From positions 2,728,001-2,792,000 of the forward strand of contig NZ_MVAD01000001.1 of the NCBI RefSeq assembly GCF_002007115.1: a DNA stretch of 64,000 bases. Direction: 5' to 3'. The notes under the pieces were generated by a model that was not told the DNA's origin, ran no database searches, and worked only from the letters and a program-made list of their open reading frames with translations. A program made the position numbers and the translations under genes. Position 1 is the stretch's first letter. Each line of letters opens with the position of its first letter. Source of the stretch: Massilia sp. KIM. GTDB taxonomy: Bacteria; Pseudomonadota; Gammaproteobacteria; Burkholderiales; Burkholderiaceae_D. Below are positions 51,932 to 60,541 of the stretch, one piece after another.

Positions 51932-52330
51932 TCAGGCTTGCGGCTCGGCCCAGACCAGATTCCACAGGTGGCCGTCGATGTCTTCGAAGCCCTGGGTGTA
52001 CATGCAGCCGTGATCCTCGGGCGGATGCGGCGTCCGTCCTCCCGCTGCGATCGCCTTGGCGATGAGGCCGTCGAGCTCTTCCTTGCTGTCGCATGTCAGG
52101 CACAGTATGACCTCGTTGCCCTCCTTCGCCGGGAGCAGCGGTTTGTCGATGAGGGATTGGAAGAAGGGCTCGGTCATCAGCATCGCATGGATGCTGTTTT
52201 CCACGATGACGAGCATGGCGGTATTCTCGCTGCCGTATTGAGCGTTGAAGCTGAATCCGAGCGCGGAAAAGAAAGCCTTGGACTTTTCCAGGTCCTTGAC
52301 TGCCAGGTTAACGATGATCTGCCTGTTCAT
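51932..52330 (-). CDS. VOC family protein (glyoxalase-like)
   Basis: A 132-residue vicinal-oxygen-chelate protein with paired beta-alpha-beta-beta-beta modules: IIVNLAVKDLEKSKAFFSALGF at the N-terminus split over two strands, and GCMYTQGFEDIDGHLWNLVW at the C-terminus, the usual metal-ligand strand. It resembles the PhnB/extradiol-like group rather than lactoylglutathione lyase. Substrate unknown. Confidence 0.88.
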   Translation of the reverse strand: MNRQIIVNLAVKDLEKSKAFFSALGFSFNAQYGSENTAMLVIVENSIHAMLMTEPFFQSLIDKPLLPAKEGNEVILCLTCDSKEELDGLIAKAIAAGGRTPHPPEDHGCMYTQGFEDIDGHLWNLVWAEPQA

Positions 52331-52423
52331 GGGGGCCTCGTCTGAAACGGTGGGTGGGAAACCGGTGCATCACCACCACGACGAATAGGATTCCATGAAT
52401 TCGACAGCTATCGATTCGCTTTG

Positions 52424-52690
52424 CTAGACAGGGTCTTTGACGACACGGTCGATGTAGCACCAGCCCCAGGTCTCGCCCGGCTCTTTCGAGCGGATTACCG
52501 GGTGGCCGGTCTCCTTGTAGTGACGCGTCGCGTGCTTGTTCTTCGACGAGTCGCAGCAGCCGACGTGGCCGCATGTGAGGCAGACGCGCAGGTGAACCCA
52601 GCTGTCGCCGATCTTGAGGCATTCTTCGCAGCCGGCCGTATTGCCCGGCTGGAGAACAAGGCCATCGAAATGCTCGCATCCTTGATTCAT
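52424..52690 (-). CDS. UBP-type zinc finger protein
   Basis: An 88-residue protein that is one UBP zinc finger: CEHFD, CEECLKIGDSWVHLRVCLTCG, HVGCCDSSKNKHATRHY and TGHPVI supply the cysteine/histidine ligands. In eukaryotes this finger binds free ubiquitin C-termini; bacterial single-domain versions are common in Proteobacteria and have no settled role. The start at 52690 is the natural one; upstream in-frame codons do not belong to the fold. Confidence 0.88.
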   Translation of the reverse strand: MNQGCEHFDGLVLQPGNTAGCEECLKIGDSWVHLRVCLTCGHVGCCDSSKNKHATRHYKETGHPVIRSKEPGETWGWCYIDRVVKDPV

Positions 52691-52992
52691 CGAGTCTCCT
52701 GAGCGCTCTTGCCGACGTGAGACCTTGATCTCACCATTGCGCTTCCGGCACCGCCAGCGACGGCATCCAATGAAGCGGAAGTAGTAGCGTTTTGTCCGAT
52801 GCCAATTGTAGAACGGACGACCCTGGTTAATGCCCGAAATTACAATGACTCTGCCATGAGCGGGAGAATGGCTCCATCCGTAGTTCACGTCGATACCAGT
52901 CTGGCCTTCAACGATATTCTAGACATGAGCGGAAGACCCAAACCCAGCTACAAGTAGATCGCCCCTGCAGTAAAAACCTCTTGCCCTACTAA
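52691..52992. other. gene-free stretch with a possible decayed reading frame
   Basis: 302 bp of lower GC than the surroundings. On the minus strand an open segment upstream of the zinc-finger gene (about 52691-52888) reads as ordinary protein (VIVISGINQGRPFYNWHR...) but has no start signal, and a stop interrupts it further up near 52920. It may be the remnant of a gene. I cannot assign it. Confidence 0.35.
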
Positions 52993-53769
52993 CTAGCCTC
53001 GGGCAGGTTTTGTATGGGCGAGGCTCCATTGCTGTTCCAGTGCTGCGATTGACGGCCACTGCGCCAAATCCAGTGGAAGCATCAGAGAGGCCCCCGATAG
53101 ACCTTGGTAAGTCGGGTCACTGACTTCGGGGCTTACCCACACCGTGCGAGTTCTCGGCTCTACCGCGATCAGCCCCAAGTCCCAGAGCGTATGCAGGTCT
53201 GCTCGTAAAAGCAGCCCATTAGTGATCGCGTTTGTCTCTGGACCCATATACGGTGTGATGTGAGCGGCCTCTAGTAGAGGGATGACCGAACAGCCAGTAA
53301 TCGCACAGCGCCCGTCATAAGCGCCAATGAGTGCCTTCCTGAACTTCTGCTGACCTCGCCGCCGAACGACTTCTCGCAACACGCGTGCTCGTGCATCCTC
53401 TTGGCCCTTTGGGTCAAAAGGCCCACTTGACTCAGCTTCAATCTTTGCAACCTCCTTTTGGTGTGGCCCGTACTCATCTGGCTTCGCATCGCGGCTCGAA
53501 TCAAGGGCTTGGAGATATTTTTGATAGTTGCTAAGCGCGGCGGCGTACATCCCGTTCCCGGTCTCATTTCGGTCCTTGAATTCAGGTGTTCGCCTTAATT
53601 GCTCGGACAGGGTGACAAACTCTGTCAGATCGGGGATCTCTGCAATTGGCTTCGTCGTAAGCCCATGAGCCAGAGCCCAATTAGTCAATCTTCCTTGAAT
53701 CGCACCCGAATAACTATTGGCCGACTTCTCGGACAAACCGGCAGATCTCATCCACTCGACAAAGTCCAT
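52993..53769 (-). CDS. HNH endonuclease (HNH_2 type) with N-terminal specificity-like domain
   Basis: A 258-residue predicted nuclease. Residues 1-95 form a helical domain (ANSYSGAIQGRL, NGMYAAALSNYQKYL) often seen ahead of HNH domains in predicted restriction enzymes. The C-terminal nuclease has GRCAITGCSVIPLLEAAHI and NGLLLRADLHTLWDLGLI, giving the His and Asn/His of the beta-beta-alpha metal fold. Codon use is clearly lower in GC than the neighbours, suggesting acquisition by transfer. It lies just downstream of tRNA-Ser on the same strand. No methylase partner is visible, so it may be a modification-dependent (type IV-like) nuclease. Confidence 0.82.
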   Translation of the reverse strand: MDFVEWMRSAGLSEKSANSYSGAIQGRLTNWALAHGLTTKPIAEIPDLTEFVTLSEQLRRTPEFKDRNETGNGMYAAALSNYQKYLQALDSSRDAKPDEYGPHQKEVAKIEAESSGPFDPKGQEDARARVLREVVRRRGQQKFRKALIGAYDGRCAITGCSVIPLLEAAHITPYMGPETNAITNGLLLRADLHTLWDLGLIAVEPRTRTVWVSPEVSDPTYQGLSGASLMLPLDLAQWPSIAALEQQWSLAHTKPARG

Positions 53770-53882
53770 CTTGCCCCTTCAAAAAGATATTGAACAGGCA
53801 AGATAGCATCGTTTTCAATAGCGAACATCAAATCTATAGCGCAAATGCAAAGGGCCGCTCGAAAGCGGCCCTTATAAATGCT

Positions 53883-53973
53883 TGGCGGAGAGAGGGGGAT
53901 TCGAACCCCCGATAGGCTATGAACCTATACACGCTTTCCAGGCGTGCGACTTAAACCACTCATCCATCTCTCC
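53883..53973 (-). tRNA. tRNA-Ser (GGA anticodon)
   Basis: The minus strand begins GGAGAGATGGATGAGTGG and ends in a matching acceptor with encoded CCA (53883-53885). The anticodon loop reads CTGGAAA, so the anticodon is GGA. A long variable arm and the GGTTCGAATCC T-loop are present. Length 91 nt with CCA. Confidence 0.95.
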
Positions 53974-54007
53974 TGATGGTGTTCGCAGGCTTCCTACGAA
54001 GCCCCCT

Positions 54008-54035
54008 ATTATAGCAAGGATTTCCAGCTCTACAA
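54008..54035 (-). promoter_or_regulatory. sigma-70 promoter of tRNA-Ser
   Basis: On the minus strand TTGTAG (54035-54030), 16 bp, then TATAAT (54013-54008), ending 34 bp before the tRNA 5' end. Confidence 0.75.
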
Positions 54036-54051
54036 GGGTGTCCGCCTACCC

Positions 54052-54378
54052 TCATGCAACAGGATCAGCTTGCCAGCGTCGGCGCCAGGGGCGCAGCACG
54101 TGGCGGACGGGGTTCACCTGCGTGCCGACCTCCACCTCCCCGATGAGTCCACGCCGCTTCAAGTGCCTCAGCGCCACCTGCACCGCCGACTTCGACAAGC
54201 CGGTCTTGATGGCAATCGTCTGCAGGCTGGCCGGCACCTGATCGCGGCCGAGCGCCTGTGCGCTGTGCAGGAGATACAGATAGACGACGAAGGCCGCCGG
54301 CCGCCGGTCATGGCCGACCAGATCGGGCATCAGCACGTCGAACACATAGGCGTCCATCTCGGACTGGCGGGTAGTCAT
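54052..54378 (-). CDS. helix-turn-helix transcriptional regulator
   Basis: A 108-residue protein. The central segment IAIKTGLSKSAVQVALRHLK is a clear winged-helix recognition unit, with a wing RRGLIGEVEV after it, as in MarR- or GntR-like N-terminal domains; there is no effector domain. The ATG at 54378 is preferred over one 8 codons upstream because it directly starts the first helix. ACTATAGT lies just upstream and may be its own operator. It is divergent from a VOC gene 86 bp away, which it may control. Confidence 0.72.
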   Translation of the reverse strand: MTTRQSEMDAYVFDVLMPDLVGHDRRPAAFVVYLYLLHSAQALGRDQVPASLQTIAIKTGLSKSAVQVALRHLKRRGLIGEVEVGTQVNPVRHVLRPWRRRWQADPVA

Positions 54379-54464
54379 GAATACTATAGTTTTTAAAGTC
54401 ACCCAGTGAGCGATGGTGCCACGATAATGCTGATCAACGCAACTCCGGCTGGCAGGCCCATCTC

Positions 54465-54830
54465 ATGATCACCCAACTCAAATTCGTCAGCATCCCGGTC
54501 GCGGACCAGGACCGCGCCCTCGCCTTCTACACCGACAAGCTCGGCTTCGACATCTCGACCGACCAGCCCATGGGACTGGGCAAACGCTGGATCGAGCTGC
54601 GCATCGCCAGCTCGGGCACCCGCGTGGTGCTGTTCACCATGGACGGTCACGAAGACCGGATCGGCACTTTTTTCAACGGCGCCTTCGCCTGCGACAATGT
54701 GGAGGCGACCTACCGCCAGCTCAGCGGACGCGGCGTGGAATTCCTGGAGCCGCCGACCTCTCAACCATGGGGTTCGTTCGCCAAGTTCAAGGATTCCGAA
54801 GGCAATACCTTCGTCCTGTCGTCCGCCTGA
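54465..54830 (+). CDS. VOC family protein (glyoxalase/bleomycin-resistance-like)
   Basis: A 121-residue protein with the paired VOC modules: LKFVSIPVADQDRALAFYTD, then LGFDIS, and a C-terminal FAKFKDSEGNTFVLSS strand that carries the conserved metal-ligand Glu. It looks like the small monodomain dioxygenase/resistance group. It is divergent from the HTH gene and followed by a hairpin at 54882-54903. Confidence 0.88.
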   Translation: MITQLKFVSIPVADQDRALAFYTDKLGFDISTDQPMGLGKRWIELRIASSGTRVVLFTMDGHEDRIGTFFNGAFACDNVEATYRQLSGRGVEFLEPPTSQPWGSFAKFKDSEGNTFVLSSA

Positions 54831-54881
54831 CACCCGAGCGCGGGCTGCACGCCATGCCGCCCTACCCGTTCCACATGAAAG

Positions 54882-54903
54882 AGCCGCCGGGTTGGCGGCT
54901 TTG
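54882..54903 (+). terminator. hairpin after the VOC gene
   Basis: AGCCGCC and GGCGGCT arms (54882-54888, 54894-54900) with TTTGT after. A short, plausible intrinsic terminator. Confidence 0.5.
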
Positions 54904-55016
54904 TCACATTTGAGCGACCGAAAGGCCGCCTTCCTCACCCGGCCACCGGAAGGGAATGATATCGTTGCCTCCGTGAATACTCAGCGGGAGTCCCCCGCTC
55001 GCGCAACGGGCCCATC

Positions 55017-57698
55017 GTGAAACGCAAAGCACTCTACCTCGTCATCTTCGCAGTCGCCGCGGCCGGAGCGGCCACCGGCAGCTGGATCGTCGGCCGCAAG
55101 CCCGCCACTCCCGCCCCGGCCCCGGCCCAGCAGGCCCAGGCCGCCACGGACGTCAGCGCCATCGCGGCCGACATGCGCCGCCTGCTCGACACCTACCGCC
55201 AGATCATCGTGCTGACGCTCGACGAAGCCTCGCTGTCCGAGGCCGAGCGGGCCCAGGCCAACCGCATCGGCCAGCAGCTCTTCCACGAGAACCAGGAGCG
55301 CATCGCCAGGGTCGACGGCGCGCTGGCGGCCCTGCTCGCATCGCCCAGCGCCGGCCGCTTCGAGGCCATCGGCTCGCTGCTCGACTACGTCGAATCGAAC
55401 GAGGGGCTGTACGATGCCGACCGGCTCGCCTTCCGCGAAGTGATGCAGTCGCTGCACACGATGGTCGGCAAGGATTCCTCGCTGCCGGCCATCAAGATGC
55501 ACAAGCGCGTCTCCGAAGACCTGGAGGCGCTGGCCGAGATCGAGCGCAACTACGAAAAAGAGATCCGCGCCGTGTTCGGCCGCTTCGAGACGCGCTCGAT
55601 CGAGCTCAAGCGCGAGAAGTGGGACAGCTACGTCGCCTACCTGAAAACCTTGTACCAGCGCGAGGCCATCCTCAAGGAATACGGCGTGGTCCTGCCCTAC
55701 CCCGCGAAGCCGGAACCGCCCCCGCAAGACACGCGCTCCCAGGCTGGCCGGGAGGGCGAGGAAATCTTCGGCCGCGCCCTGCCTAAGAAGACCATCGTGC
55801 TGACCTTCGACGATGGCCCGCACCGCCGCTACACCGAGGAAATCGCGGCCATCCTCAAGCAGTACAACGCACCGGCGATCTTCTTCAGCGTCGGCCGCAA
55901 CATCGGTTCCTTCGACAAGGCCGGCGCCGCCAAGCTCGGCGCCGGCGCCGACGTGAGCCGCAAGCTGAAGGCGGACGGCTATGCGCTCGCCAACCACAGC
56001 TTCACCCACGCCCAGCTCTCCAAGCAAAGCGGCGACACGCTGCGCGCCGAAATCATGAACACCGACGCCCTGCTCAAGGCCGTCGACCCGCAACGCTCGC
56101 CCCTGTTCCGCTTTCCCTACGGCGCGCGCAACCGCGAGGGCATGCAGCTTCTTTCCAGCGCCCAGCTGACCTCGGTGATGTGGAACATCGATTCGCTCGA
56201 CTGGGCCGACCCGGTGCCCTCCTCCATCGCCGACCGCGTGCTGCGCGCGGTCGACAAGGAGGGGCGCGGCATCATTTTGTTCCACGACATCCACGAGCGC
56301 ACGGTGAAGGCGCTGCCGGCCATCCTCGAGCGCCTGTCGGCCGAGGGCTACCAGTTCGCCGGTTGGGATGGCGAGACCTTCAAGGCGAAAGGCGGCGCCG
56401 CGCCCGCGCCGGTGCAGCGCGCGGCAGCCACCGGCTACGCCAATTCCTGGGCGATCCTGGTCGGCATCGACAACTACCAGAAATGGCCGCGCCTGCAATA
56501 TGCGGTCCGGGATGCTGAAGGGGTTGGACAGATGCTGGTGCAGAAGTTCGGCTTCGCACCGGAGCGGGTGATCACGCTCAAGAACGAAGCCGCGACGCGG
56601 GCGGGCATCCTGGCCGCCTTCCACGATCGGCTGGCGCACGGCGGCGTGCAGCCGAACGACCGCATCTTCGTCTTCTTCGCCGGCCACGGCGCCACCCGCA
56701 AGCTCAGTTCGGGACGCGACCTGGGTTACATCGTGCCTTTCGACGCCGACCCGGAGCGGCTGGCGACCGATGCGATTCCGATGACCGAGATCCAGAACAT
56801 TGCCGAGAGCCTGTCGGCCAAGCACGCGCTGTTCGTGATGGACGCCTGCTACAGCGGGCTCGGGCTGACGCGCGGCGCAGCCAATGCCTCCTTCCTGCGC
56901 GATAACGCGCGCCGCTTGGGGCGGCAGATGCTCACCGCGGGCGGCGCGGACCAGCTGGTGTCGGACGGCGGACCGAACGGGCACTCGGTGTTCACCTGGA
57001 CCCTGATGCAGGGCCTGGGCGGCAAGGGCGACCTGAACGGGGACGGACTGATCACGGCGACCGAACTGGCGGCCTATGTCGCGCCGGCAGTATCGAGCGT
57101 GTCGCAGCAGACGCCGGCCTTCGGCAGCCTGCCGGGATCGGAAGGCGGCGAGTTCGTGTTCGAGCTGCCGGAGGAAAGCGAGTACCTGAACCCGAATACG
57201 GCGCAGTTGTCGAACGACGCGATCGCGCTCAACACCAAGCTTGACGCGAACGCCTCGGCGCCTTTGAGCACGGTGGTGGTGAAAGATCTGCAGGGCGGCG
57301 AGCAGAAGATCAAGGCGCCGGCAGCGGTGCTGGTGTCGAGCAGGCAGCAGGCGCAACGGGCGAACGATCTGGGCCTGCAGTTGTATAAGGAGAAGCAGTA
57401 TGCGCAAGCGGAAGCGCAGTTCACCGAGGCGCTGAAGCTGAGGCCGGACTTTGCGCTGGCCGCCAACAACCTGGGCTTCGTGTTCTACAAACAGGATAAA
57501 TTCGCCGAGGCGGCGCGCTGGTTCGAGAATGCGGTCAAGATGGATCCGTCCAGGGCGGTGGCCTACCGCAACCTGGGCGATGCCTACGTGAAGTCCGGTC
57601 AAGGCGAAAAAGCGAAGGCCGCCTTCACCCGTTATCTGGCGCTGGCGCCGACCGGCGCGGGCGCGGAGTATGCGAAGCAGCAGCTGGAAAAACTCTGA
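55017..57698 (+). CDS. NodB polysaccharide deacetylase - caspase-like (C14) - TPR fusion protein
   Basis: 893 residues. An N-terminal hydrophobic helix (about 5-24) directs it to the periplasm or anchors it. Residues 45-225 are largely helical, of unknown fold. Residues 258-450 are a NodB deacetylase with all motifs: TFDDGPH (D265, D266), HSFTH (H327, H331), RFPYGAR (365-371), WNIDSLDW, LFHDIH. Residues 475-720 are a caspase-like peptidase with H557 (FFAGHG) and C611 (MDACYSG). Within it DLNGDGLITATE (672-683) fits an EF-hand loop. Residues 780-880 are two to three TPRs. The start is a GTG at 55017 with a weak ribosome site. It is probably an envelope protein acting on peptidoglycan or exopolysaccharide; what the caspase cleaves is unknown. 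No operon partners. Confidence 0.9.
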   Translation: MKRKALYLVIFAVAAAGAATGSWIVGRKPATPAPAPAQQAQAATDVSAIAADMRRLLDTYRQIIVLTLDEASLSEAERAQANRIGQQLFHENQERIARVDGALAALLASPSAGRFEAIGSLLDYVESNEGLYDADRLAFREVMQSLHTMVGKDSSLPAIKMHKRVSEDLEALAEIERNYEKEIRAVFGRFETRSIELKREKWDSYVAYLKTLYQREAILKEYGVVLPYPAKPEPPPQDTRSQAGREGEEIFGRALPKKTIVLTFDDGPHRRYTEEIAAILKQYNAPAIFFSVGRNIGSFDKAGAAKLGAGADVSRKLKADGYALANHSFTHAQLSKQSGDTLRAEIMNTDALLKAVDPQRSPLFRFPYGARNREGMQLLSSAQLTSVMWNIDSLDWADPVPSSIADRVLRAVDKEGRGIILFHDIHERTVKALPAILERLSAEGYQFAGWDGETFKAKGGAAPAPVQRAAATGYANSWAILVGIDNYQKWPRLQYAVRDAEGVGQMLVQKFGFAPERVITLKNEAATRAGILAAFHDRLAHGGVQPNDRIFVFFAGHGATRKLSSGRDLGYIVPFDADPERLATDAIPMTEIQNIAESLSAKHALFVMDACYSGLGLTRGAANASFLRDNARRLGRQMLTAGGADQLVSDGGPNGHSVFTWTLMQGLGGKGDLNGDGLITATELAAYVAPAVSSVSQQTPAFGSLPGSEGGEFVFELPEESEYLNPNTAQLSNDAIALNTKLDANASAPLSTVVVKDLQGGEQKIKAPAAVLVSSRQQAQRANDLGLQLYKEKQYAQAEAQFTEALKLRPDFALAANNLGFVFYKQDKFAEAARWFENAVKMDPSRAVAYRNLGDAYVKSGQGEKAKAAFTRYLALAPTGAGAEYAKQQLEKL

Positions 57699-57768
57699 GC
57701 CGCGCACCAGGTCCCTTACGACACTACACGACGAGCCGCCAGCTCCCTATTACCCAGCACCCTGTCAA

Positions 57769-58156
57769 CGTCATTCCGGCGAAGGACCGAATGCAAGTTT
57801 CGTCGCTCAGAGTTGCGGTAACACTGCGCCGCGTACTTGGATTCCGGCCTTCGCCGGAATGACGTGCGGGGGCTGACGGACTTTGTGTGACCGGAGCGTA
57901 TGACGGAATCCAAGTTTCGTCGCTCAGAGTTGCGGTAACACTGCGCCACGTACTTGGATTCCGGCCTTCGCCGGAATGACGTGCGGGGGCTGACGGACTT
58001 CGTGCGACCGAAGCACATGACGGAATACATGACGGTATCCAAATTTCGTCGCTCAGTATTGCGGTAACACTGCGCCACGAACTTGGATTCCGGCCTTCGC
58101 CGGAATGACGTGCGGGGGCTGACGGACTTCGTGTGACCGGAGCGTATGACGGAACG
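57769..58156. repeat. tandem array of about 117-bp units, each with a REP palindrome
   Basis: Three near-identical units begin at 57794, 57911 and 58040 (spacing 117 and 129 bp; the second unit has a 12-bp internal duplication, TGACGGTATCC-like). Each contains ATTCCGGC-CTTC-GCCGGAAT (57841-57860, 57958-57977, 58087-58106), the same REP core as at 3308-3387. A partial inverted copy marks the left edge near 57770. Because 117 is a multiple of three, a minus-strand frame stays open across the array, but I regard the array as non-coding. Confidence 0.85.
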
Positions 58157-58182
58157 TGCACTTCCAAGAGGTGCTTGAATCC

Positions 58183-58224
58183 CCAAAACAAAATGCCCGC
58201 CCTCTTTCGAGGTGGCGGGCATTT
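58183..58224 (-). terminator. intrinsic terminator of acs
   Basis: AAATGCCCGCC (58191-58201) and GGCGGGCATTT (58214-58224) pair over 11 bp with an inner CTC/GAG. On the minus strand it is followed by TTTTGTTTTGG, a T-rich tract. It lies 114 bp past the acs stop. Confidence 0.75.
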
Positions 58225-58233
58225 ATACGCATG

Positions 58234-58305
58234 ACTGCCAACGTCGCGTCCGACGTGACGCCCAACGTGGCGAGCAACGGGACGCCCAATGTGGCGACCA
58301 ACAGG
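58234..58305. repeat. three short 24-bp tandem repeats
   Basis: ACGCCCAACGTGGCGAGCAA-type units at 58258-58281 and 58282-58305 differ at five positions; a more degenerate unit precedes at 58234-58257. They fall between the acs stop and its terminator. A transcribed repeat in the 3' untranslated region is likely; function unknown. Confidence 0.55.
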
Positions 58306-58338
58306 GCGCCCAGAAGGGCGCCCTGCTCACCAGTTCGC

Positions 58339-60339
58339 TTACGCGGTTTCCTTCAACTGCTCCAGAATCGCCGGGTTCTCCAGCGTGGACACGTCCTGGG
58401 TAATGGTCTCGCCCTTGGCCAGCACGCGCAGCAGGCGGCGCATGATCTTGCCGGAGCGGGTCTTGGGCAGGTTGTCGCCGAAACGGATCTCCTTCGGCTT
58501 GGCGATCGGACCGATTTCCTTCGCCACCCAGTTGCGCAGCTCGGTCGCCAGTTTCTTGGCGTCTTCGCCGGTCGGACGCGCCTGCTTCAGCACCACGAAG
58601 GCGCAGATCGATTCGCCCGTGGTCTCGTCCGGCTTGCCCACCACCGCGGCTTCCGCCACGATCGGGTGCGCCACCAGCGCCGATTCGATCTCCATCGTGC
58701 CCATGCGGTGACCCGACACGTTCAGCACGTCGTCGATGCGGCCCGTGATCGTGAAGTAACCGGTGTCCTTGTTGCGGATCGCCCCGTCACCGGCCAGGTA
58801 GTATTTACCGCCCAGTTCATCCGGGAAGTAGCTGGTACGGAAGCGGTCCGGGTTGTTCCAGATGGTGCGGATCATCGACGGCCACGGGCGCTTCACCACC
58901 AGGATGCCGCCCTGCCCGTTCGGCACATCGGCGCCCGATTCGTCCACGATCGCAGCCATGATGCCCGGCAGCGGCAGGGTGCAGGAGCCCGGCACCATCG
59001 GGGTCGCGCCCGGCAGCGGGGTGATCATGTGGCCGCCGGTCTCGGTCTGCCAGAAGGTGTCCACGATCGGGCAACGTTCCTGGCCGACATTACGGTAGTA
59101 CCACATCCAGGCTTCCGGATTGATCGGCTCGCCCACCGAACCCAGCAGACGCAGGCTGGACAGGTCGAAGTTCTTCGGGTGCACCTTGGCGTCCACGTCC
59201 GAGGCCTTGATCAGGGAACGGATCGCGGTCGGCGCGGTGTAGAAGATCGAGACCTTGTGCTTGGCAATGGTTTCCCAGAAACGGCCGGCGTGCGGGAAGG
59301 TCGGCACGCCCTCGAACACGACCTGGGTCGCGCCCACCGCCAGCGGGCCATAGGCGATGTAGCTGTGGCCGGTCACCCAGCCGATGTCGGCGGTGCACCA
59401 GTAGACGTCTTCCGGCTTGATGTCGAAAGTCCACTTCATGGTCATCGCGGCCCACAGCAGGTAGCCGCCGGTCGAGTGCTGCACGCCTTTCGGGGTGCCG
59501 GTCGAGCCCGAGGTGTAGAGGATAAAGAGCGGATGCTCGGCATCGACCCATTCCGGCTCGCACTCGGCGCTTTGGCCGTCGACCAGCTCGTGCAGCCAGA
59601 TGTCGCGGCCCTGCTGGAAGTTGATGTTGCCACCGGTACGCTTGTAGACGATCACGTCCTTGACGGAATCGCAGCCGCCCAGGCCCAGGGCCTCGTCGAC
59701 GATGGCCTTCAGGGGCAGCGACTTGCCGCCACGCAACTGTTCGTCAGCGGTAATGACGGCCACGGCGCCGGCGTCGATGATGCGTTCCTGCAGCGACTTG
59801 GCCGAGAAACCGCCGAACACGACCGAGTGGGTGGCGCCGATGCGGGCGCAGGCCTGCATGGCGGCCACGCCTTCGACCGACATCGACATGTAGATGATGA
59901 CGCGGTCGCCCTTCTTGATGCCGCGCGATTTCAGCGCATTGGCGAACTTGCCGACGCGCTCGTGCAGCTCGCGGTAAGTCACCTTGGTGACGGCGCCGTC
60001 GTCCGCCTCGAAGATGATGGCGGTCTTGTCGGCGTTGCCGTTCTTCAGGTTGCGGTCGAGGCAGTTGTACGAGGCGTTCAACTGGCCGTCGGCGAACCAT
60101 TTATAAAAGGGCGCCTTGGATTCGTCCAGGGTACTGGTGAAAGGCTTGTGCCACTCGATGTGTTCGCGGCCCTGGCGCGCCCAGAAGCCTTCGTAGTCCT
60201 TGTCCGCCTCGGCGCACAGCGCCTCGTATTCGGCCATGCTCTTGATGGCTGCCTTCGCGGAAAATTCGGGAGGCGGCGGGAAAACGCGGTTTTCCTGCAA
60301 GCCCTGGGTCTGGTCCTGGGTGGTCTCGTTCTCGGCCAT
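58339..60339 (-). CDS. acs: acetyl-CoA synthetase (AMP-forming)
   Basis: A 666-residue adenylate-forming enzyme that activates acetate to acetyl-CoA. Motifs include the P-loop-like [25 protein letters not shown], the hinge [14 protein letters not shown] and the acetylation-site region [14 protein letters not shown] with the catalytic Lys. The ATG at 60339 (MAENET) has GGAG seven bases upstream; earlier in-frame ATGs at 60351 and 60375 are less likely. It supplies carbon for the TCA genes nearby but is divergent from them. Confidence 0.96.
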   Translation of the reverse strand: MAENETTQDQTQGLQENRVFPPPPEFSAKAAIKSMAEYEALCAEADKDYEGFWARQGREHIEWHKPFTSTLDESKAPFYKWFADGQLNASYNCLDRNLKNGNADKTAIIFEADDGAVTKVTYRELHERVGKFANALKSRGIKKGDRVIIYMSMSVEGVAAMQACARIGATHSVVFGGFSAKSLQERIIDAGAVAVITADEQLRGGKSLPLKAIVDEALGLGGCDSVKDVIVYKRTGGNINFQQGRDIWLHELVDGQSAECEPEWVDAEHPLFILYTSGSTGTPKGVQHSTGGYLLWAAMTMKWTFDIKPEDVYWCTADIGWVTGHSYIAYGPLAVGATQVVFEGVPTFPHAGRFWETIAKHKVSIFYTAPTAIRSLIKASDVDAKVHPKNFDLSSLRLLGSVGEPINPEAWMWYYRNVGQERCPIVDTFWQTETGGHMITPLPGATPMVPGSCTLPLPGIMAAIVDESGADVPNGQGGILVVKRPWPSMIRTIWNNPDRFRTSYFPDELGGKYYLAGDGAIRNKDTGYFTITGRIDDVLNVSGHRMGTMEIESALVAHPIVAEAAVVGKPDETTGESICAFVVLKQARPTGEDAKKLATELRNWVAKEIGPIAKPKEIRFGDNLPKTRSGKIMRRLLRVLAKGETITQDVSTLENPAILEQLKETA

Positions 60340-60472
60340 TCTAGTCTCCATAGTAGTAGTAACTTTGCTAGACACCTTAGGTGGGCACGCTTACTGAGCC
60401 CTTACAGCTGCTGCCGACTCACCGGCCATTCTACCAACGCCTGTTGCAAAGAGTCTAAGTCCATTTCAAGCC

Positions 60473-60502
60473 CGGACATTAACCCTACTGCCGGTGTAGA
60501 AT
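60473..60502 (+). promoter_or_regulatory. candidate sigma-70 promoter of the TIGR00645 gene
   Basis: CGGACA (60473-60478), 18 bp, TAGAAT (60497-60502), ending 39 bp before the ATG at 60542. Confidence 0.45.
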
Positions 60503-60541
60503 GCTGAGCTGTTTTGTCGCAATCCTGGAGTCTTCCGTCCG

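Noticed and set aside
53883..53973. Attachment-site duplication of the tRNA-Ser 3' end flanking the HNH gene
   Set aside because: I looked for a second copy of the T-loop/acceptor sequence across 51900-53000 and found none, so an integrated element with intact ends cannot be claimed.
57794..58155. CRISPR-like array
   Set aside because: Units are about 117 bp and identical throughout, with no short repeat/unique spacer pattern and no cas genes nearby.
57716..58222. Minus-strand frame open through the repeat array, giving a repeated protein
   Set aside because: The frame stays open only because the unit is 117 bp long. All three minus frames are open, there is no start signal, and the sequence is built from REP palindromes.
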